Shown here piece after piece: positions 47,001 to 59,815 of a DNA stretch of 64,000 nucleotides. Position 1 is the stretch's first letter; every line of letters begins with the position of its first letter. This stretch comes from Sanguinoderma infundibulare (lineage: Eukaryota; Basidiomycota; Agaricomycetes; Polyporales; Polyporaceae), in assembly GCA_032821775.1 (NCBI GenBank), contig JAVLRN010000006.1:2108001-2172000 (forward strand), given 5' to 3'. Below the pieces are notes generated by a model. It worked only from the letters and a program-made list of their open reading frames with translations. It had not been told where the DNA came from and did no database searches. The translations under genes were made by a program, and so were the position numbers.

Positions 47001-47649
47001 CGGTCGCACTGCCGTCGTTGCCTCGAAGCGCCCTTCTCCCTCTCCTTCTGCTCATCTCTCGTCGTCGAATGGCGACAATAATATGCCACTGATTACGCCG
47101 CCGATCACCATCCCGATTGCGCCAATTCCTGGCTCAAGTGGGGTGTCACTGACGGAGGCGTGGCCGACGTCGGGCGCCGCACACACGCACCAGTACTCCT
47201 CGCAATCATCACAACAAACACATCCCTCGCTCCACGCGCAGTCGCACTCGTCGCACTCGCACCAATCACAACACTCCTACCGTCTCAGCTTCTCCCAGCC
47301 TGGAACAGCACCTCCTCCAGTCACTCATTCGGCCTACCAATGGGCCCCCGGACACTCGCATTCGCACTCACCCTCGACGCTGAATGCGCCCACGCAGAGC
47401 TACGGGGGCCAGATGTCGCCTTCGCACGGAGGCTCACACGGGGGGCACTTCAACTCGTCTGCGTCGTTTGGGGCGCCGAACGCAGAAATCCTGCAGCGTT
47501 ACGCGAGCGGGGGATACCAGGGTTCGTCGTCGCAGGGCGGGCAGCCTTATGCGCCGCCTTCGGAGTTGGTGAACCTGGGTTTGGCGTCGAGGCATGGGAG
47601 GCTGGACGAGCGATGGACGTCGTTCATGCATGAGAACGGGTTCTTGTAG
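44001..47649 (+). CDS. Zn2Cys6 fungal transcription factor (first of a tandem pair)
   Basis: Fifteen exons (44001-44161, 44232-44238, 44297-44335, 44397-44427, 44483-44510, 44565-44853, 44915-44926, 44978-45592, 45657-45666, 45728-45819, 45870-45984, 46052-46291, 46350-46555, 46620-46751, 46861-47649) give 921 residues. After an eight-alanine run comes the binuclear zinc cluster at residues 49-77, C-x2-C-x6-C-x5-C-x2-C-x8-C, with CAECRRLKIRCDKTIPCQSC. A coiled-coil linker follows (MSERIHQLEDALAIMQ). The middle is the fungal-specific transcription factor region, with ALLLLCFAIGALMDL, TFWDLFVADAWQ and FLHRSFFAQAI. The tail is Ser/Gln/His-rich, as expected for an activation region. It should bind CGG-type DNA sites in the nucleus; targets are unknown. 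Exons of 7, 12 and 10 nt are needed to keep the frame. Confidence 0.9.
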
Positions 47650-48851
47650 GTCGGAGGCGGCTCGTTCCTCTGATTTTAGGATCATTCGCATGTCCGTGAG
47701 TCCTTCCTGGTTCTGCCCCCCTTAATTATCGTCTGCCGCTGGTCGAGCATTCATACCCCTCCCCCTGCTCCCCCTGCTTCGACTCTCGCCCCGCCATGTT
47801 ATTCCTCCCCTCCGCCTCTTCCATTCCTCATCGTCATCCCCCGTGTCTTCTTCCTCAAGGTGCCCCTTCCGGCTCATCGCTTCCCGTTATATTGCATAGA
47901 GGCTACACTATTCGTTCAAGATTGCGCTCTATCTTTGCTCAGGTTATGCTTTGATTCTCTGTCCTCAGTAGCTCTCTGCATGGTACCTTATAGCATCCCC
48001 GCGCACACGGTGTCAGGCTGAGACTGATTCCCGTCGTCGTCGTCATTCAAGCTCTCCATCGTCTATTGGCTTGCATGTCCATCTCATCTCATCTCATCTT
48101 ACTATTATATCTCATTCCTCATCTCCCTGATGTAGCGTATTAGTGTATATTCCGCTCGACCACAGCGCTGTTAATGTAACCCTGCCGCATCTACGGCTGT
48201 GCGCGCACCGAACATCCTCGTGTTCAAGCTGGAAGCCTGGACTTCGCTCGATGAGGAAATTAGGATGTGTTCGGACCGGGTGTACGTACCCGCTCTCAGG
48301 GCGGCGGGCCCAGGTCTCCCACATGTATGGGACGTGCGCTGTGCACCTGCGGTGATGGTTGGCTGTAGTTGCCCGCCGTATGTCCTATTTAGTAGGCAAC
48401 GCTGTGTGTTTCGGCCGTCCATCCGCCTATCGGCTCCGAGTCCGCACGGCGCTCTCCTTGCCAAATTGCGATGGGGGTGGCATTAATAGCACAGAATGAC
48501 GTAGGTTTGTGAAATACGTTGGGAGCGTTAGCAAGCAGTCCATTCAGTTTGTTGTTCTCGCAGCGGTGCAAGTTGAGCACAGGGTGTGTAAGCAGAGCAG
48601 CTGTCAGTCGCGCCAGGGCGGGCGTCCCACGGCAAACGCGGTGATTGGCTGGTCGGCTGCAGACGCCCGGATGCCCGACATTTGCGGGAGAAGAGAGTGA
48701 GACGCGCGGAGAGCAGCGCCCCGGAGCGAGAGCAAGTCCGTAGCCGAGCGCGTTTGCCCCTCGCCGTTCTTCCTGTCTGACTCCCATCTCCGCACACACC
48801 CAGACTTTTTATGAATCCTGAACTCTAGACGGTCCTGCGCCGCCCAGCGAC
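47650..48851. other. Intergenic between the two Zn2Cys6 genes
   Basis: This 1.2-kb spacer is pyrimidine-rich after the first gene's stop, as expected for a 3' region. It contains a short ATCTC microsatellite (about 48081-48099). No gene is supported; small open frames are unconvincing. Confidence 0.5.
48081..48099 (+). repeat. ATCTC microsatellite
   Basis: About four direct copies of the pentamer ATCTC. It is non-coding. Confidence 0.8.
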
Positions 48852-51800
48852 ATGCCTGCGCAACCACGACGAAACTCGCGCAAGATCAGCACAGAGGACG
48901 AGATCGAGCTCAAGCGTGCGAGGGGGGAGATCTCGTGCGCAGAGTGCAGACGGTGCGTGCCCCCTCCTGCGTTTGTACGTCTTGGCCGCCGTGGCGACGT
49001 GCGCCTCAGACGGTCGGCGGCCCTTCCAATCTGACACTCGTCTTTCTTTATCCTGCGCCCCTCGCTTCACGCCACAGGCTCAAGCTCAAATGTGACAAGA
49101 AGATCCCGTGCGGGTCCTGCGTCCGGCGCGGGTGCACGTCAATATGCCCCAATGGTGCGTCCTGCTTGTCCTTGTGGGACCGTGTGTGTCCCCGCCGCCG
49201 GCGAGGCGACCGCTCACACGCGCGTGCGGCGGCGGACGTTGTGTGCGTTTGTCCGCGTTCGCAGGAAGTCTATCTGCAGGACAAGGCACAAGGTGTGTAT
49301 CGTTTCACCGGTCGCGGCCGCGCGTCGTGTCGGCCCTTCTCTCCCCATCTGTCTGGTGGCTAACGCCTTTTGTGTCTTCCTCGTTTTCTGTTCCGTGCGG
49401 CATGCCCGGCTCTGGCTCTGGCTCTGCATGTTGTCACCGTCGTCTCGCGGCACGTTTCAGATTCATCCTGGCCGACACGGAACAGCTCCATCGGAAGATT
49501 TCAGAGATGAGCGAGCGCATACGACAGCTCGAGGACGCCCTTGCTATCTTCCAGGCCGGCATTTCTCATGAGCGACATCCCCTTCTTCGCGACGAGCTGC
49601 TCACCATCAAATTCGGACCCGAGGTGAGGAGGACAGTCGATGAAGAACACACTCGGGACATGCTCTCCTCGTCTATCGATGCGCTAGGCACCCTGACCCT
49701 TGGCGAGCATGGCGAGTCAAAGTACTTCGGTCGCTCTGCTGGCTCCGAGGTGAGCTCCGGTTCGCGAAATGCTAGCATATATGCATGTTGATCGGTGAAC
49801 GCACTCCTCCGTCTTGTCGCAGACGATGCTATCGGTAAGTACTCGCCATAATCTAGGCGCCGCGATAGTGACTGCACTACTTCACAGCAGGCGGCCGGTT
49901 TGGATGACGAAGTCGAAGTTGTTCCTTCACTCGAACCCGAGCTTGCTGACATCGCTATCGCGTTCCCGTTGGCGTTCATCGAGGACGGAACCGATGCCCT
50001 ATTGCAGAAGCTCGAGGCCCAGCTTCCACCTCAACCTCGTGCGTGGGCTTTGTGCGAGACGTTTCTCGAGCACCTATCATGGTGGTGTCGACCTATCAAG
50101 CGGGACGAACTCATTAACGACGTCCTCATACCAATATACAACTGCAAGAAGGACCCCAGTAAAATGGCTTATCTCCGCCGCGGTAGCGATGAGGAAAGCA
50201 AGTGCCCGCACCTGCTCGCTGTCCTGTTCTTCGTCTTCGCATTGGGCTCCCTCGTGGACCTTACGCTATCGCCGTGTAGTGCAGAGGCAGAACTCTATTA
50301 TCGCCTAGGAAGGGCCGCGCTTTCCCTCCGTTCCATATTCGATTCGCAGGAGGTCGAGACCGTACAGGCGCTCATTCTCATGGCCGAATATCACAGTTTA
50401 TGCACTCAACGTTGGTCCCTGGAGAGCGCATGGCGTATCATCTCGCTTGCCGGCAAGATAGCACAAAGCGTGAGTAAACCAGTTCATTTCGCAGCGGCTA
50501 GGTGGCTCAAGACCGTCGCCGATTATAGCTTGGACTACGTGTGTACCTGTACCTTCTTTGTGTCGTTCCCGCGGCAATGCTGACGCCTCGGTCCCACTGT
50601 AGACCGCGACAGTGCAGTGTGGAAGCTAAGTGACAAGGCCGTCCAAAGGCGACGTAATCTATTCTGGGAGTTGTTCGCCGTGGAGATGATACATGTGCGC
50701 CATACATATTCTTTTGACGCTACGTGCCTGTTGACATTTCATAGTGTATGTCTCTTGGACGCCCCCCAGCGCTGACGCCCAGCCACATCGACTGCGAACT
50801 GCCCGATGACGACGAAGCGTCCGTTGGTGACGATGGAACCGACTTGCGCGGATGTTCGTGCCGAATGGCATCTCCTGACGTGCCTAGTGATCGATTGCTA
50901 ACTCTTGTGTTTTTACCGGTAGTTTGGGCGTTCAAGCACTCGTTCACACGGGACGTCTACATTATGGTAATTGACGGGATGCTGGCCGCCAAGCCCCCTT
51001 CATACGCCAGAGTTCTTGAATACGACCGCCAAATCAGGCAGACAACACTTCCCAATGTCAAGCTTTACCTCCGGCCGGATGAAGCAAATTATAGCAATCC
51101 GTCGGTCGTTCTGCGGTCGTTCTTCCTGTCTCATTTCCGGAGCATCAGTGCGTAACGCTCTCGCATATCTCTGCCCGCTGCCAACCAACCTCGGCTGATG
51201 CACGACGCTTCCATGCCTTAGCCATGATCCATATACACCGGACGTTCTTCGCTCAGGCACTTCTGGACCATCCGACGAACCCGTTGTCAAGCCCCTACGC
51301 GCCGTCTTTCCTGGCTGCCAACCGCTGCGCTTCTATTCTTCTCCGCAGCTTCCTCCACCATTGGAATAGAAGGTGCTCATCTCCGTCGTTCTCTCCTGCT
51401 CATGCACACGTTCATCTAACATACCTCGCTTTGCCATTCCGTGCTAGCCCGGAGCTATGCAGTCGGTTCTGGGGCATGTGGACGCACGCCTTCTCAGCTG
51501 CTGTTCGTATCCGCTTCTGTCTGCCAAAGTTTTGTCGGCAGAAGCTAATGTTTTTGTGCGCTCCCTTCATCTATTGCAGGTTATCTTGGGAAGCACTGTC
51601 ACGCGTTCACCTAACGCGACAATGGCGCCAAGTGCTCTCACGGACCTTGACCTCGCAGTCGACTTCTTCGAGCGCGGTGCTCAGCTGAGTCCCCGCGCAC
51701 GTCAAGCTCTTGTACGTCTTGTCCTTTTCTCTAGCAGGCGCCCACGCTATCAGACGAATCATGACATGCGTTTCCACAGCCGATACTGAAGAACCTCAAG

Positions 51801-52658
51801 GAGCGCGCCTTGGGCGCGTTCAACGAGTACCGCAACCGCCACATGACGCCGTCTCTGGACATTCAGCTCCGGATAGGCCCCGAAGACCAGTTCCAGGACG
51901 AGCTCGCCATCTTTGGTGGCCAGACGCGCGTCGTGACCAACAAGTTCCTCTCCCGGCGCAAGACGCCCTACCCAACAAAGTCGCGCGCCGAACGCGAGCG
52001 CGAGATGCCGGCGTCGCCCACTGCCACCGGACAGACGACGACGACGACGTCGTCGCCCGCGCCGGTGTCGGTCGCGAGCCCGCAGACTGTTTCGACACCG
52101 AGCGACGACGGCCTGTCGCTGCCGCAGCAGGTGGAAGACCAGATGGAGGACGTGCACCCGTCGCTGATGGAGTACCTCTCGCTCTTCCCGTCCGCGGCGT
52201 CGATCTCGGTCGTCAATGGCCAGCAGCAGAGCACTCTCATGGACACCTCGGGATCGGGCTCAGGCTCGGGATCGGCGTCTGTCTTCTCCCCGCCGCCCAG
52301 CTCCGGCCCGTCGCCGTTCAGTCCCATGCAGGCGCACTCGCCGCCAAAATCTGTGCCTAACATGGGCATCCCTAGTCTTCAAGCGGGCCCGTCGACGGCG
52401 GACCCGCTCTCGTTCCTGAGCGTGCTGCCGAGCAGCAACGGGGTGGGGCCGATCGGGGACCCGTCGCTGTTCTTCGCGGGGATGGGGCAGGACCCGGCGT
52501 CGCTGGAGACGAACATCTTCAACAGCTCGTTTGGGGGAGGGGACTTTGGCGACCAGTGGAACTCGCTCATGCGCGAGACGGGCCTGTTCGACGCACAGGG
52601 GAACTTCAAGCAGGAGCACCAGCAGAGGAACGGGGACATCTTTCCGTCGTTCCAGTGA
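48852..52658 (+). CDS. Zn2Cys6 fungal transcription factor (second of a tandem pair)
   Basis: Fourteen exons (48852-48952, 49078-49154, 49265-49292, 49461-49749, 49823-49834, 49888-50469, 50529-50538, 50603-50694, 50745-50853, 50923-51147, 51222-51372, 51448-51502, 51580-51711, 51780-52658) give 913 residues. The zinc cluster is at residues 29-57 (CAECRRLKLKCDKKIPCGSC, then VRRGCTSIC). The dimerisation coil is SEMSERIRQLEDALAIFQ. The central regulatory region has FFVFALGSLVDL, LFWELFAVEMIH and FFAQALLDHP. The C-terminal region is Ser/Pro/Thr-rich and disordered. It is clearly a tandem paralogue of the 44001 gene: many exons have identical lengths. Exon 6 begins at a CAGCAG site, so isoforms with or without one Gln are possible. 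Its regulon cannot be told from the sequence. Confidence 0.9.
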
Positions 52659-53116
52659 CTGTAACCGGGCGTTGAGTGTGGAATCATGCTTGTTTTTGTG
52701 CGTTCTCCCGATTTTCGGTCGCCCCATCCTCGTTTTGTTGCGCGTGTTGTGTCTGCTGTGTCTGTCGTGTCTCTATAGCCATACGTGTTAGCGCTTCGCC
52801 TGACTCCATCTTCCGGCTTTCCGTGTCTAGCATTCGTGTTCAACAGACGTCTGAATACTACTGTACCGCACGCCTATTGTGGGTATTAGCTACCTAATGC
52901 CGCGTTCCGTGTCACCATCTCGCCGTTTGTGCTGGCTACCCCCTCTCGGAATCCCGGCTGTCTTTCTCCTTGCTAATGCTCTCTTCTTGCTATAGTTAAC
53001 GCCGTTGGCCAACCGTGGTCTTGTCGTTGTAGGTCAGGCATAGACGATCGAAGCGAAGTCAAGTCGTCACTTGTATTATATGTATGGGGACGGGCCATTC
53101 TACGATATCCGCGAAT
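52659..53116. other. Convergent 3' intergenic region
   Basis: The second Zn2Cys6 gene and F-box copy D are transcribed towards each other here. T-rich 3'-flank sequence is seen, and nothing else. Confidence 0.5.
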
Positions 53117-55777
53117 CTATTGGGCAGGAACGACAACGGGCGGCGTTATCAACGCGTTGCTGCACCCGGGATTCAGGTAGATGGTCCCATCTTCCACGCA
53201 AGCCTGGACATCGTATTCTCCGTGCCTGGAACGCACCGTGCGTAAGACGATAAGCTTGGAGCGTTCGGGCGTGTATATGCGAATAGTTGAACTTACTTCT
53301 CGCTGAGATGGTCAAGCAGTCCGTCCTTCCAAATGAACGACCGTGCTCTCCCAGTTGACCAGTTGCGGCAGAGCGAGCATTCCCAGTGGGTTTCCTCCGT
53401 GTCTACCGACAGGCCGTGTTGGGCGGCCTCGAGGTCCCGCACGGCAGTTAGACATTCGTCACCCACGCGCTCCCACTTGTCGTGCCCGCTGTGGTCCCAC
53501 GGGACCCGGAGAGCGTGGTGCAACTTCAGAGCGCAGAGAGAAAGTTAGCGAGCAAGTCAGAGACGGGTGAATAGAGGGACAGAGCTCACTGCGGCTTCGG
53601 CTGTGTAAACTGTACACTCTCGATTTCGGCCTTCATGCGATCCCTCTTGGGGTTCGCAGACAAGGCACCGGAGGCGAGCTTCGCACCGCTGCACGTCCTC
53701 CCTCGTCGCACGGGAAGGGTCCAAGCCGAGGGCGGAGACGATGGCGCGCATGTGGTCGCTCGCACGCGTTCGGTCGCTGTCGGTTATCAGGATGCGGTCC
53801 AACGAGAACGGGGCACCGAAGATGCGGGTGTCGGGAAAGTCGGGGAGACCACCCCCCCGAACGGTCATCATCGCCGTGTGCGCGTAAGGGTCTTCGTGCG
53901 GGCGATACGGGACGTCCTGGTACTCGTCAGGGACGAGCCGGGGACACTCGTGCGCCAGGATATCGGGGTAGCGCAGGATCGTCCAGCATTTTCCGTGGCA
54001 GGCCCGGCATCCGCCACAGGCGATGACGGCCGTGGCGAGGTTGAGGGGGTCGACGCCGGAGGGGATGGGGCTGAGGTGATGGCTGAAGAACTCGGTGAGC
54101 TCTGTCTTGCGCTCGGCTTCCCATTCGGCCACAAGGGCGGGCATGAGGGCCGAGAAGCTCGCGGCGGTGACTGCGACGGAGCTGCGCTGCTCGACCAACG
54201 CCCTGACTTTTTCGTTCATGGCGAGGTCGATGATTCGCGGCCGGCAGTGCATCTTCGCCTTGCGCGGAAGCTGCACGCAGTGGGAGGTGATCGCTTCCCC
54301 GAGACTACGGAGACGGGCTGTGAGGAGAGCTTCCACCCGCTTCTTGCGTGTGCTTTCCAGGAAGCCCTTCAATGCGGCATGGACTTTGAGCCACGCTGTG
54401 GGATTGATTGGTCAGTGGCGACTTCTGGGTATCAGAGTGTACTAGGATGGGCCTTACCTGGTTCCGTCAACTTGGCGGACTGACGAACCAAGGGACATGT
54501 TGACAGGCTGCTGGAAAGCCTTTCATTGCTCTCGAGGTAGTCAATTTCTTCATCCCAGCCAGACTTGCGCAGTCGGTCAACGATCCTAGGAAGAACATCC
54601 AATGATTCGTAAGAACGAGAGAGAGAGAAAATGAAGACGAAGCTTACTCGGAGAATCGTTGTTCACGTCTTTCCTTGAGCACAACATCGCGGTTGCGTCC
54701 TTGGTCAATTGACCATTGTTGCAGGTCGCTTCGATACTGGTACGCGCGTTGTGCATCAGCTGCGTTTATACTGGCCGACAGTAGCAGAGCCTCACCATCG
54801 AACGCTCCCATATCTCCCCCGCATGCTTCTCAACCACCTCTCGAGCTTTCGCCACGGCGTCACTGCTCATGAAAGTGTCCGGAGCTGGCAGTTTCTGCAG
54901 AAAGCCGTCGACCTGGGGTATGTAGAATCGCGCATTACAGTCATTGTCTCTGCAGACGTGTGACCGGGGTAGAGTTTTTCCAATGACAGTAAGACCTCCG
55001 AGAACGAAAGGTGGGCGCCGAACTTACCTAGAGTTGGAATCTGGACGTCGGGAGCATATATCAAACAGCCTCCCGAGGTGGTCGCCTTGGGGAAGAAACT
55101 TGGCCCAAATTCGCATTCGCGATCGTAGCCAGCTGGCGTCGTAAGATCTGTTGTATTCTCAGCGACGGGGAAACGAAGAACAGCACGCGCTGACACCCAC
55201 AGTTCAAAGAAGCACCGGTGGCACAATCTTGTGTACCACTCCCAGTTGACCTTCCGAACAGTCGAGCCGCAGTGCTATTTCGACCATGTCAATGGACACC
55301 ACCAAGTACAACGAGTATGATACGTACGTGGCAGTACGGAGAGTAAAGGAGATTTATGAAGGCTGGTTCGCTCATGAAGGGCGGCCGGTCGGGGATGTCG
55401 TCGGCGTTTTCTCGAGAAAGCCGCCACATGACTTCATTATCGCGAGAGAGGAAGAACTCGCGGAACGCCTTGCATGTCTGCGAGAGGCGGAGTAGGTCAC
55501 AGGGATGAAGCTGCTCAAAAATCTGTGGTTCGCAACGGCGGCGATGGCGTGTTTGTCAATCCAACAGCGCCAGAACTTCGCAAGTGGGTGGCAGACGTAC
55601 CATGAAACGCAGTTCGAGTGGCAACTGTGGGAGGGCTTGTAAAAATCCTCTGAGACGGGGCTTTCTGGTCATTGGTTGATCAGTGGCGTCGTCCATATCC
55701 TTTGTTGTCAGGACTCGGAATCCATGAGAGTCGGCCGCCAAAGTGTGGTGGGTTTTGGTCCTCTTCTTCGGGGGCAT
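53117..55777 (-). CDS. F-box protein with C-terminal Cys/His finger (copy D)
   Basis: Ten exons (55777-55601, 55522-55328, 55274-55201, 55147-55028, 54949-54796, 54736-54648, 54585-54458, 54395-53590, 53523-53297, 53225-53117) give 692 residues. Start MPPKKRTKTHH; F-box LPLELRFM spliced to IFEQLHPCDLLRLSQTCKAF. Exon 3 has WEWYTRLCHRCFFEL. Exon 8 begins with a helical arm (FLESTRKKRVEALL), then has LNLATAVIAC, ILRYPDILAHEC and the C-x5-C-x2-C cluster CEARLRCLVC. Exon 9 opens LHHALRVPW and carries WECSLC, a long 19-residue spacer and H-LSEK-H, with the final His on exon 10, then VEDGTIYLNP. It is the most diverged copy at the protein level here but keeps every splice position. Likely an SCF substrate adaptor by family; target unknown. 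Confidence 0.85.
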
Positions 55778-56692
55778 GACGAGTGGCGGCGGACGGGGAT
55801 ACGTCTGAATGTAAATAGGTCAAGATCTCCGCGTACAGGTGGAACTTTATAGGGCTGACGTCGACAGGGGGATCGCCCGGCGCGTGCTTTGTGCGCTAGG
55901 ACCATTAGAGACGAACAAAAGCCTGTGTAAGTCCCTTTGTTTTGCTGGCACATTCGGTGAGAATGACTGGGTGATAGCGCATGAGGTAAGATGGAAACAC
56001 GTTAAAATACAGTTCATCGGGGAGCCTAGAGCGGCCGCAGCGGGTAGGAGACCTACCGACGGACCACGGCGTGAGCGCAACGGGCCAGAAGCTCAGGGCG
56101 GAGTCTTGCCATATTTGGTCGACCGGCATCTGCCGACTGCGTTGCTGGCGACTGCGGCACACCCTGGCACACGTCTCTCTTCCACCAAGAACCTGCGATG
56201 TACTCTTGCCCTCTGAACACCACTGTTGGCCATCCAACGAGGAGTTGGTCATGAAACAGCGCCGTCAGTGGCGCCGCTGGAACGGCGAGCCGCCCTTGCT
56301 CTGGCGTTTGGGACTCCTCCACGCCCGCTACCGACACACGACGCGGCCATGGGATTCGCTGAAAGCTGAGGCTTGAGGAGGGGAGCGGTGTGAGTAGCCA
56401 TTTCATTCACCAAATTTTGGTCACCGCCGGTCGACCTTCGCGGACGAGTACGTTAACTCGGGGAACGGACAATTTCATCGATCAAAATACGTGCATCGGC
56501 CGAAGTGATGTCAACGAAGAAGAGATGTCATTTAAGCGGCGGCGACATTCTTTCGGGAACATCACGTCCATATATACCTGCCTCGTTGTCCGCCCTCACG
56601 CCCCCGCCACCTCCTGCGGTTGATTTTCAACATTGGTGGACCCCCGGCACCAGCTTGATTTCTGTTCTCCTTGACCCAAACTTACTCGGTCC
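55778..56692. other. Divergent intergenic region between F-box copy D and the sedolisin
   Basis: No gene supported. TATATA at 56571-56576 lies about 117 bp before the sedolisin ATG and may be its core promoter. A 125-codon plus-strand frame near 55839 lacks any motif. Confidence 0.45.
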
Positions 56693-58744
56693 ATGGCTTG
56701 CGGTTCGAGTGCTATGCTCCCCATCAAGGCCTTTCTTGCTTTTATCTCTCTGGGGCTCGTGTGCGCCACGCCTCTGACCGCCTTCGCACTTCACGAGATT
56801 GTGAAAGTTCCGGATGGGTTCACTTCTGTCGGTCCTGCTCCACCAGAGGAGACGATCAACTTGCGGATAGCCCTCAAACAGGCGAACAAAAACGCAATCG
56901 TCGACGCTCTCTACAACGTCAGCGATCCCCGAAGTTCAACATACGGCCAGCACCTGTCGAAAGCTGAGGTATGTCCACGATCCTGTTCACAAAGTCAAAT
57001 CACGCTGATGCGATTTGCACGCGTTTGAAAGGTCGAAACACTCAGCGCACCGAGCTCAGATAGCAAGGACGCGGTCAGTGCATGGCTGCAAAACAACAAC
57101 CTGAACGCGACGACCCTCACCCCAGGAGGCGATTGGATCAGCATCCAGGTGCCTGTCGACCGGGCAAACAATCTTTTCAGGACAAACTTCACGACCTTCG
57201 CACACCAGGACTCGGGCAAACAGTTCATCCGCACGCTCTCGTATTCGCTCCCCGAGAGTCTGCAGGGTCACGTTGACCTTGTGCACCCAACAGTTATGTA
57301 CGTGCACGGTAAGCGCGCATCACCACGACTAATCGCCGTGGACGGACAGATTCCCGGAGACCGCGGAGCTTACGTCCGCCAAGGCCAACTTGACCAAGCG
57401 CACTTTCCACCAAGTTGTACAACGTGACGTGTCTTCGAGCTGTGCGAACGGTACGATCCCAGCATGTCTTCAGGACCTGTACAATATCCCGACTGCGCCC
57501 GCAACGAACAAGAACAACTCGCTCGGAGTCACCGGCTTCTTTGGGAACAATGTGCACTACGACTTCCTCGAGGGCTTCCTCAAAGAGTACCGACCGGACA
57601 TGGATCCCGCGACCAACTTCACCACAGTCGGGATTGACGGCGGCTCGAACGAGCAAGATGTTCCTTCGGTTTCTGAAGGGGTACGTATCGATTCACGCAA
57701 CACAGCTCGATGTCGCGATGGTTGATGCTGATCGCTCTGCAGGAACTTGATATCCAGTATACTGTGGGCGTAGCGACGAATGTGCCAATCACATACTACT
57801 TCATCGGAGTGGAGAGCCAGGACAACTTGGGCGGATTCCTCGACGAGGCGAATCTACTTCTGAGTCTGGAGAAACCTCCGTTGGTCTTGACCACGAGCTA
57901 CGGTCGGCCAGAAAGTTCCATCTCCTTCGAGCTTACCGAGTACGTTCTTCTGGACATGCCGCTGCGGAAATCGCTCACTTCCTTTCAGGAGACTCTGTCA
58001 TGTGTATGCCCAGCTGGGGGCGCGCGGTACGACGATCCTGTACGCCTCTGGGGATAGCGGTCCGGGATGCTCCTCGAGTAACAGCACGCTTTTTGCGCCG
58101 ACGTTCCCCTCGAATTGCCCTTTGTAAGTATTCCCGAACTCGCCTCACGCGCTCGACGCTCATAACGCGCAGCGTCACGTCCGTAGGTGGAACCCAAGGC
58201 TTCGCTCCCGAGGAGGCGTGGTCCGGCTCCTCCGGCGGGTTCTCCAACTACTACCGTCGCCCCTTCTACCAGACTGCAGCCGTCTCCGCCTACTTGGCGC
58301 TGCACGGTCACAAGAACGCGGGGCGGTACAACGCGAGCGGGCGCGCGTTCCCAGACATCGCCGCCAAGGCGGACGACTTCGTCATCACAGAGCAGACGCC
58401 GTTCACGCTGTCGGGCACGAGCGCGGCAAGCCCGACGGTGGCGAGCGTCATCGCGCTCCTCAACGACATGTTGCTCAACAAGGGGCGGCGGCCGCTCGGG
58501 TTCCTGAACCCGTGGCTATATTACGGTGGCTTTGCCGCGTTTACGGACATCACCAGGGGCAACAGCTCGATCCGGTGCAGCGCGAACGATACCCTGCGCG
58601 GGTTCGATGCGGAGGTTGGATGGGATCCGGTATGTTTGATTCCATCTCTGGTCCTGTGGTGCGTCGCTCATGTACGTTCCGGTATAGGTTACGGGACTTG
58701 GGACGCCTCGGTTTGACAAGCTCGTTTCCGTCCTTGGGTTGTAG
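56693..58744 (+). CDS. Sedolisin-family serine carboxyl protease (peptidase S53, tripeptidyl-peptidase-like)
   Basis: Seven exons (56693-56968, 57032-57297, 57350-57680, 57743-57939, 57989-58123, 58173-58629, 58688-58744) give 572 residues. A signal sequence (AMLPIKAFLAFISLGLVCA) is followed by an activation propeptide (LHEIVKVPDGF to HPTVIFPETAEL) and a mature domain starting near TKRTFHQV. The catalytic set of S53 is complete: Glu290 and Asp294 (E-x3-D in SEGELDIQY), oxyanion Asp379 (YASGDSG) and Ser485 (SGTSAASP). The calcium site is suggested by FTDITRG and GWDPVTGLGTPRF. These are acid-active secreted enzymes that remove tripeptides or cleave internally during protein digestion. Start could be 56693 or the Met seven codons later. 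No defect seen. Confidence 0.94.
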
Positions 58745-59815
58745 TCTGGGCAATACTATAAAAGTACTAGCCGGCGATTCCACGTTGTCTTGGACGTTCT
58801 TGGACGTACCGTGGACTGGGGCTGGTGGGGTTGAAGTGTTGCGGATGCTAAATTGCGGAACCGTTATCCCCCCATTCTCACTGCTCAGGTATGCTCTTGT
58901 CGACGAGGGATGAGTCGGTGCAAGGTGCTGGTGAGCTCTTCTGGAGCCAGGTTCGAGGTTAAGGTCGAGAGCAGTCTCGACTTTGCAATGTCAGCACTTC
59001 TCCTTCCAAATGTGGCGTAAACGCGATGACATGGATGCATTCCCGACTCACTACGCGACGTCCGGTCCAACTGCCACGATGCTGTCCGTACCGAAAGCTG
59101 AGTGTGCTGCAGGTAGTTTGTTGGCAGCATGAATACTCACAGAGCCTGTCTTCGACCCCAAGAGCGCTCAACGACATGTCCATAGGTATTTTCACTGACC
59201 TCTACCACCGGATTGGCGGCGAAAATGATCTTCGGAGGGTCTTGTCCGATCGAGCGAACAACGGATGGTCCGAAGAGTCGTGGTCCGCTCGTGTGACTCT
59301 ATCCGCGCTGCCGGACACCTGGGGTATGGACCAGTGCTTTGCGCCTACAGGGGTCAGTGGCATAGCGAGAATTCCCCGAGCAGGATGGACGTTCGTCGCG
59401 ATGTGCTGGCGATGCACAAGATGTCCATGTCATCCCAATTAGGCAGTCTAAGCGCGCATCATACCACAACGCCACACCGCCGCGACGCCCTTCCGACACC
59501 CAACATTTGGATCTAGTAACACTGCGTTTCATGATGCCAACACGAGCTAGACATACACAAACGTATCTCCTGATGCTTCAGGTTCAGGGCTGGGATGGAA
59601 TACCTTGTCTTCAAGACCGCCAACCGGCCAACTTTCAGGTCGGGCAGTACTTACCGGAGACAAAGCCTGTGAACCGTGGTATCTACATATGGCCCTCTAC
59701 ATGTCAGATTACCCTGTAAACAGCATTCTATGCCATAACAAGAGTATACAACTTAAACAAGTGCGCTGTAAATAACTAAAACAGCAACTCTCTGCGACCC
59801 CGCAGTTAGGACACG
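58745..59815. other. Convergent 3' intergenic region
   Basis: The sedolisin and F-box copy E end towards each other here. No gene is supported; the longest frame (138 codons at 59026-59442) has no motif. Confidence 0.45.
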
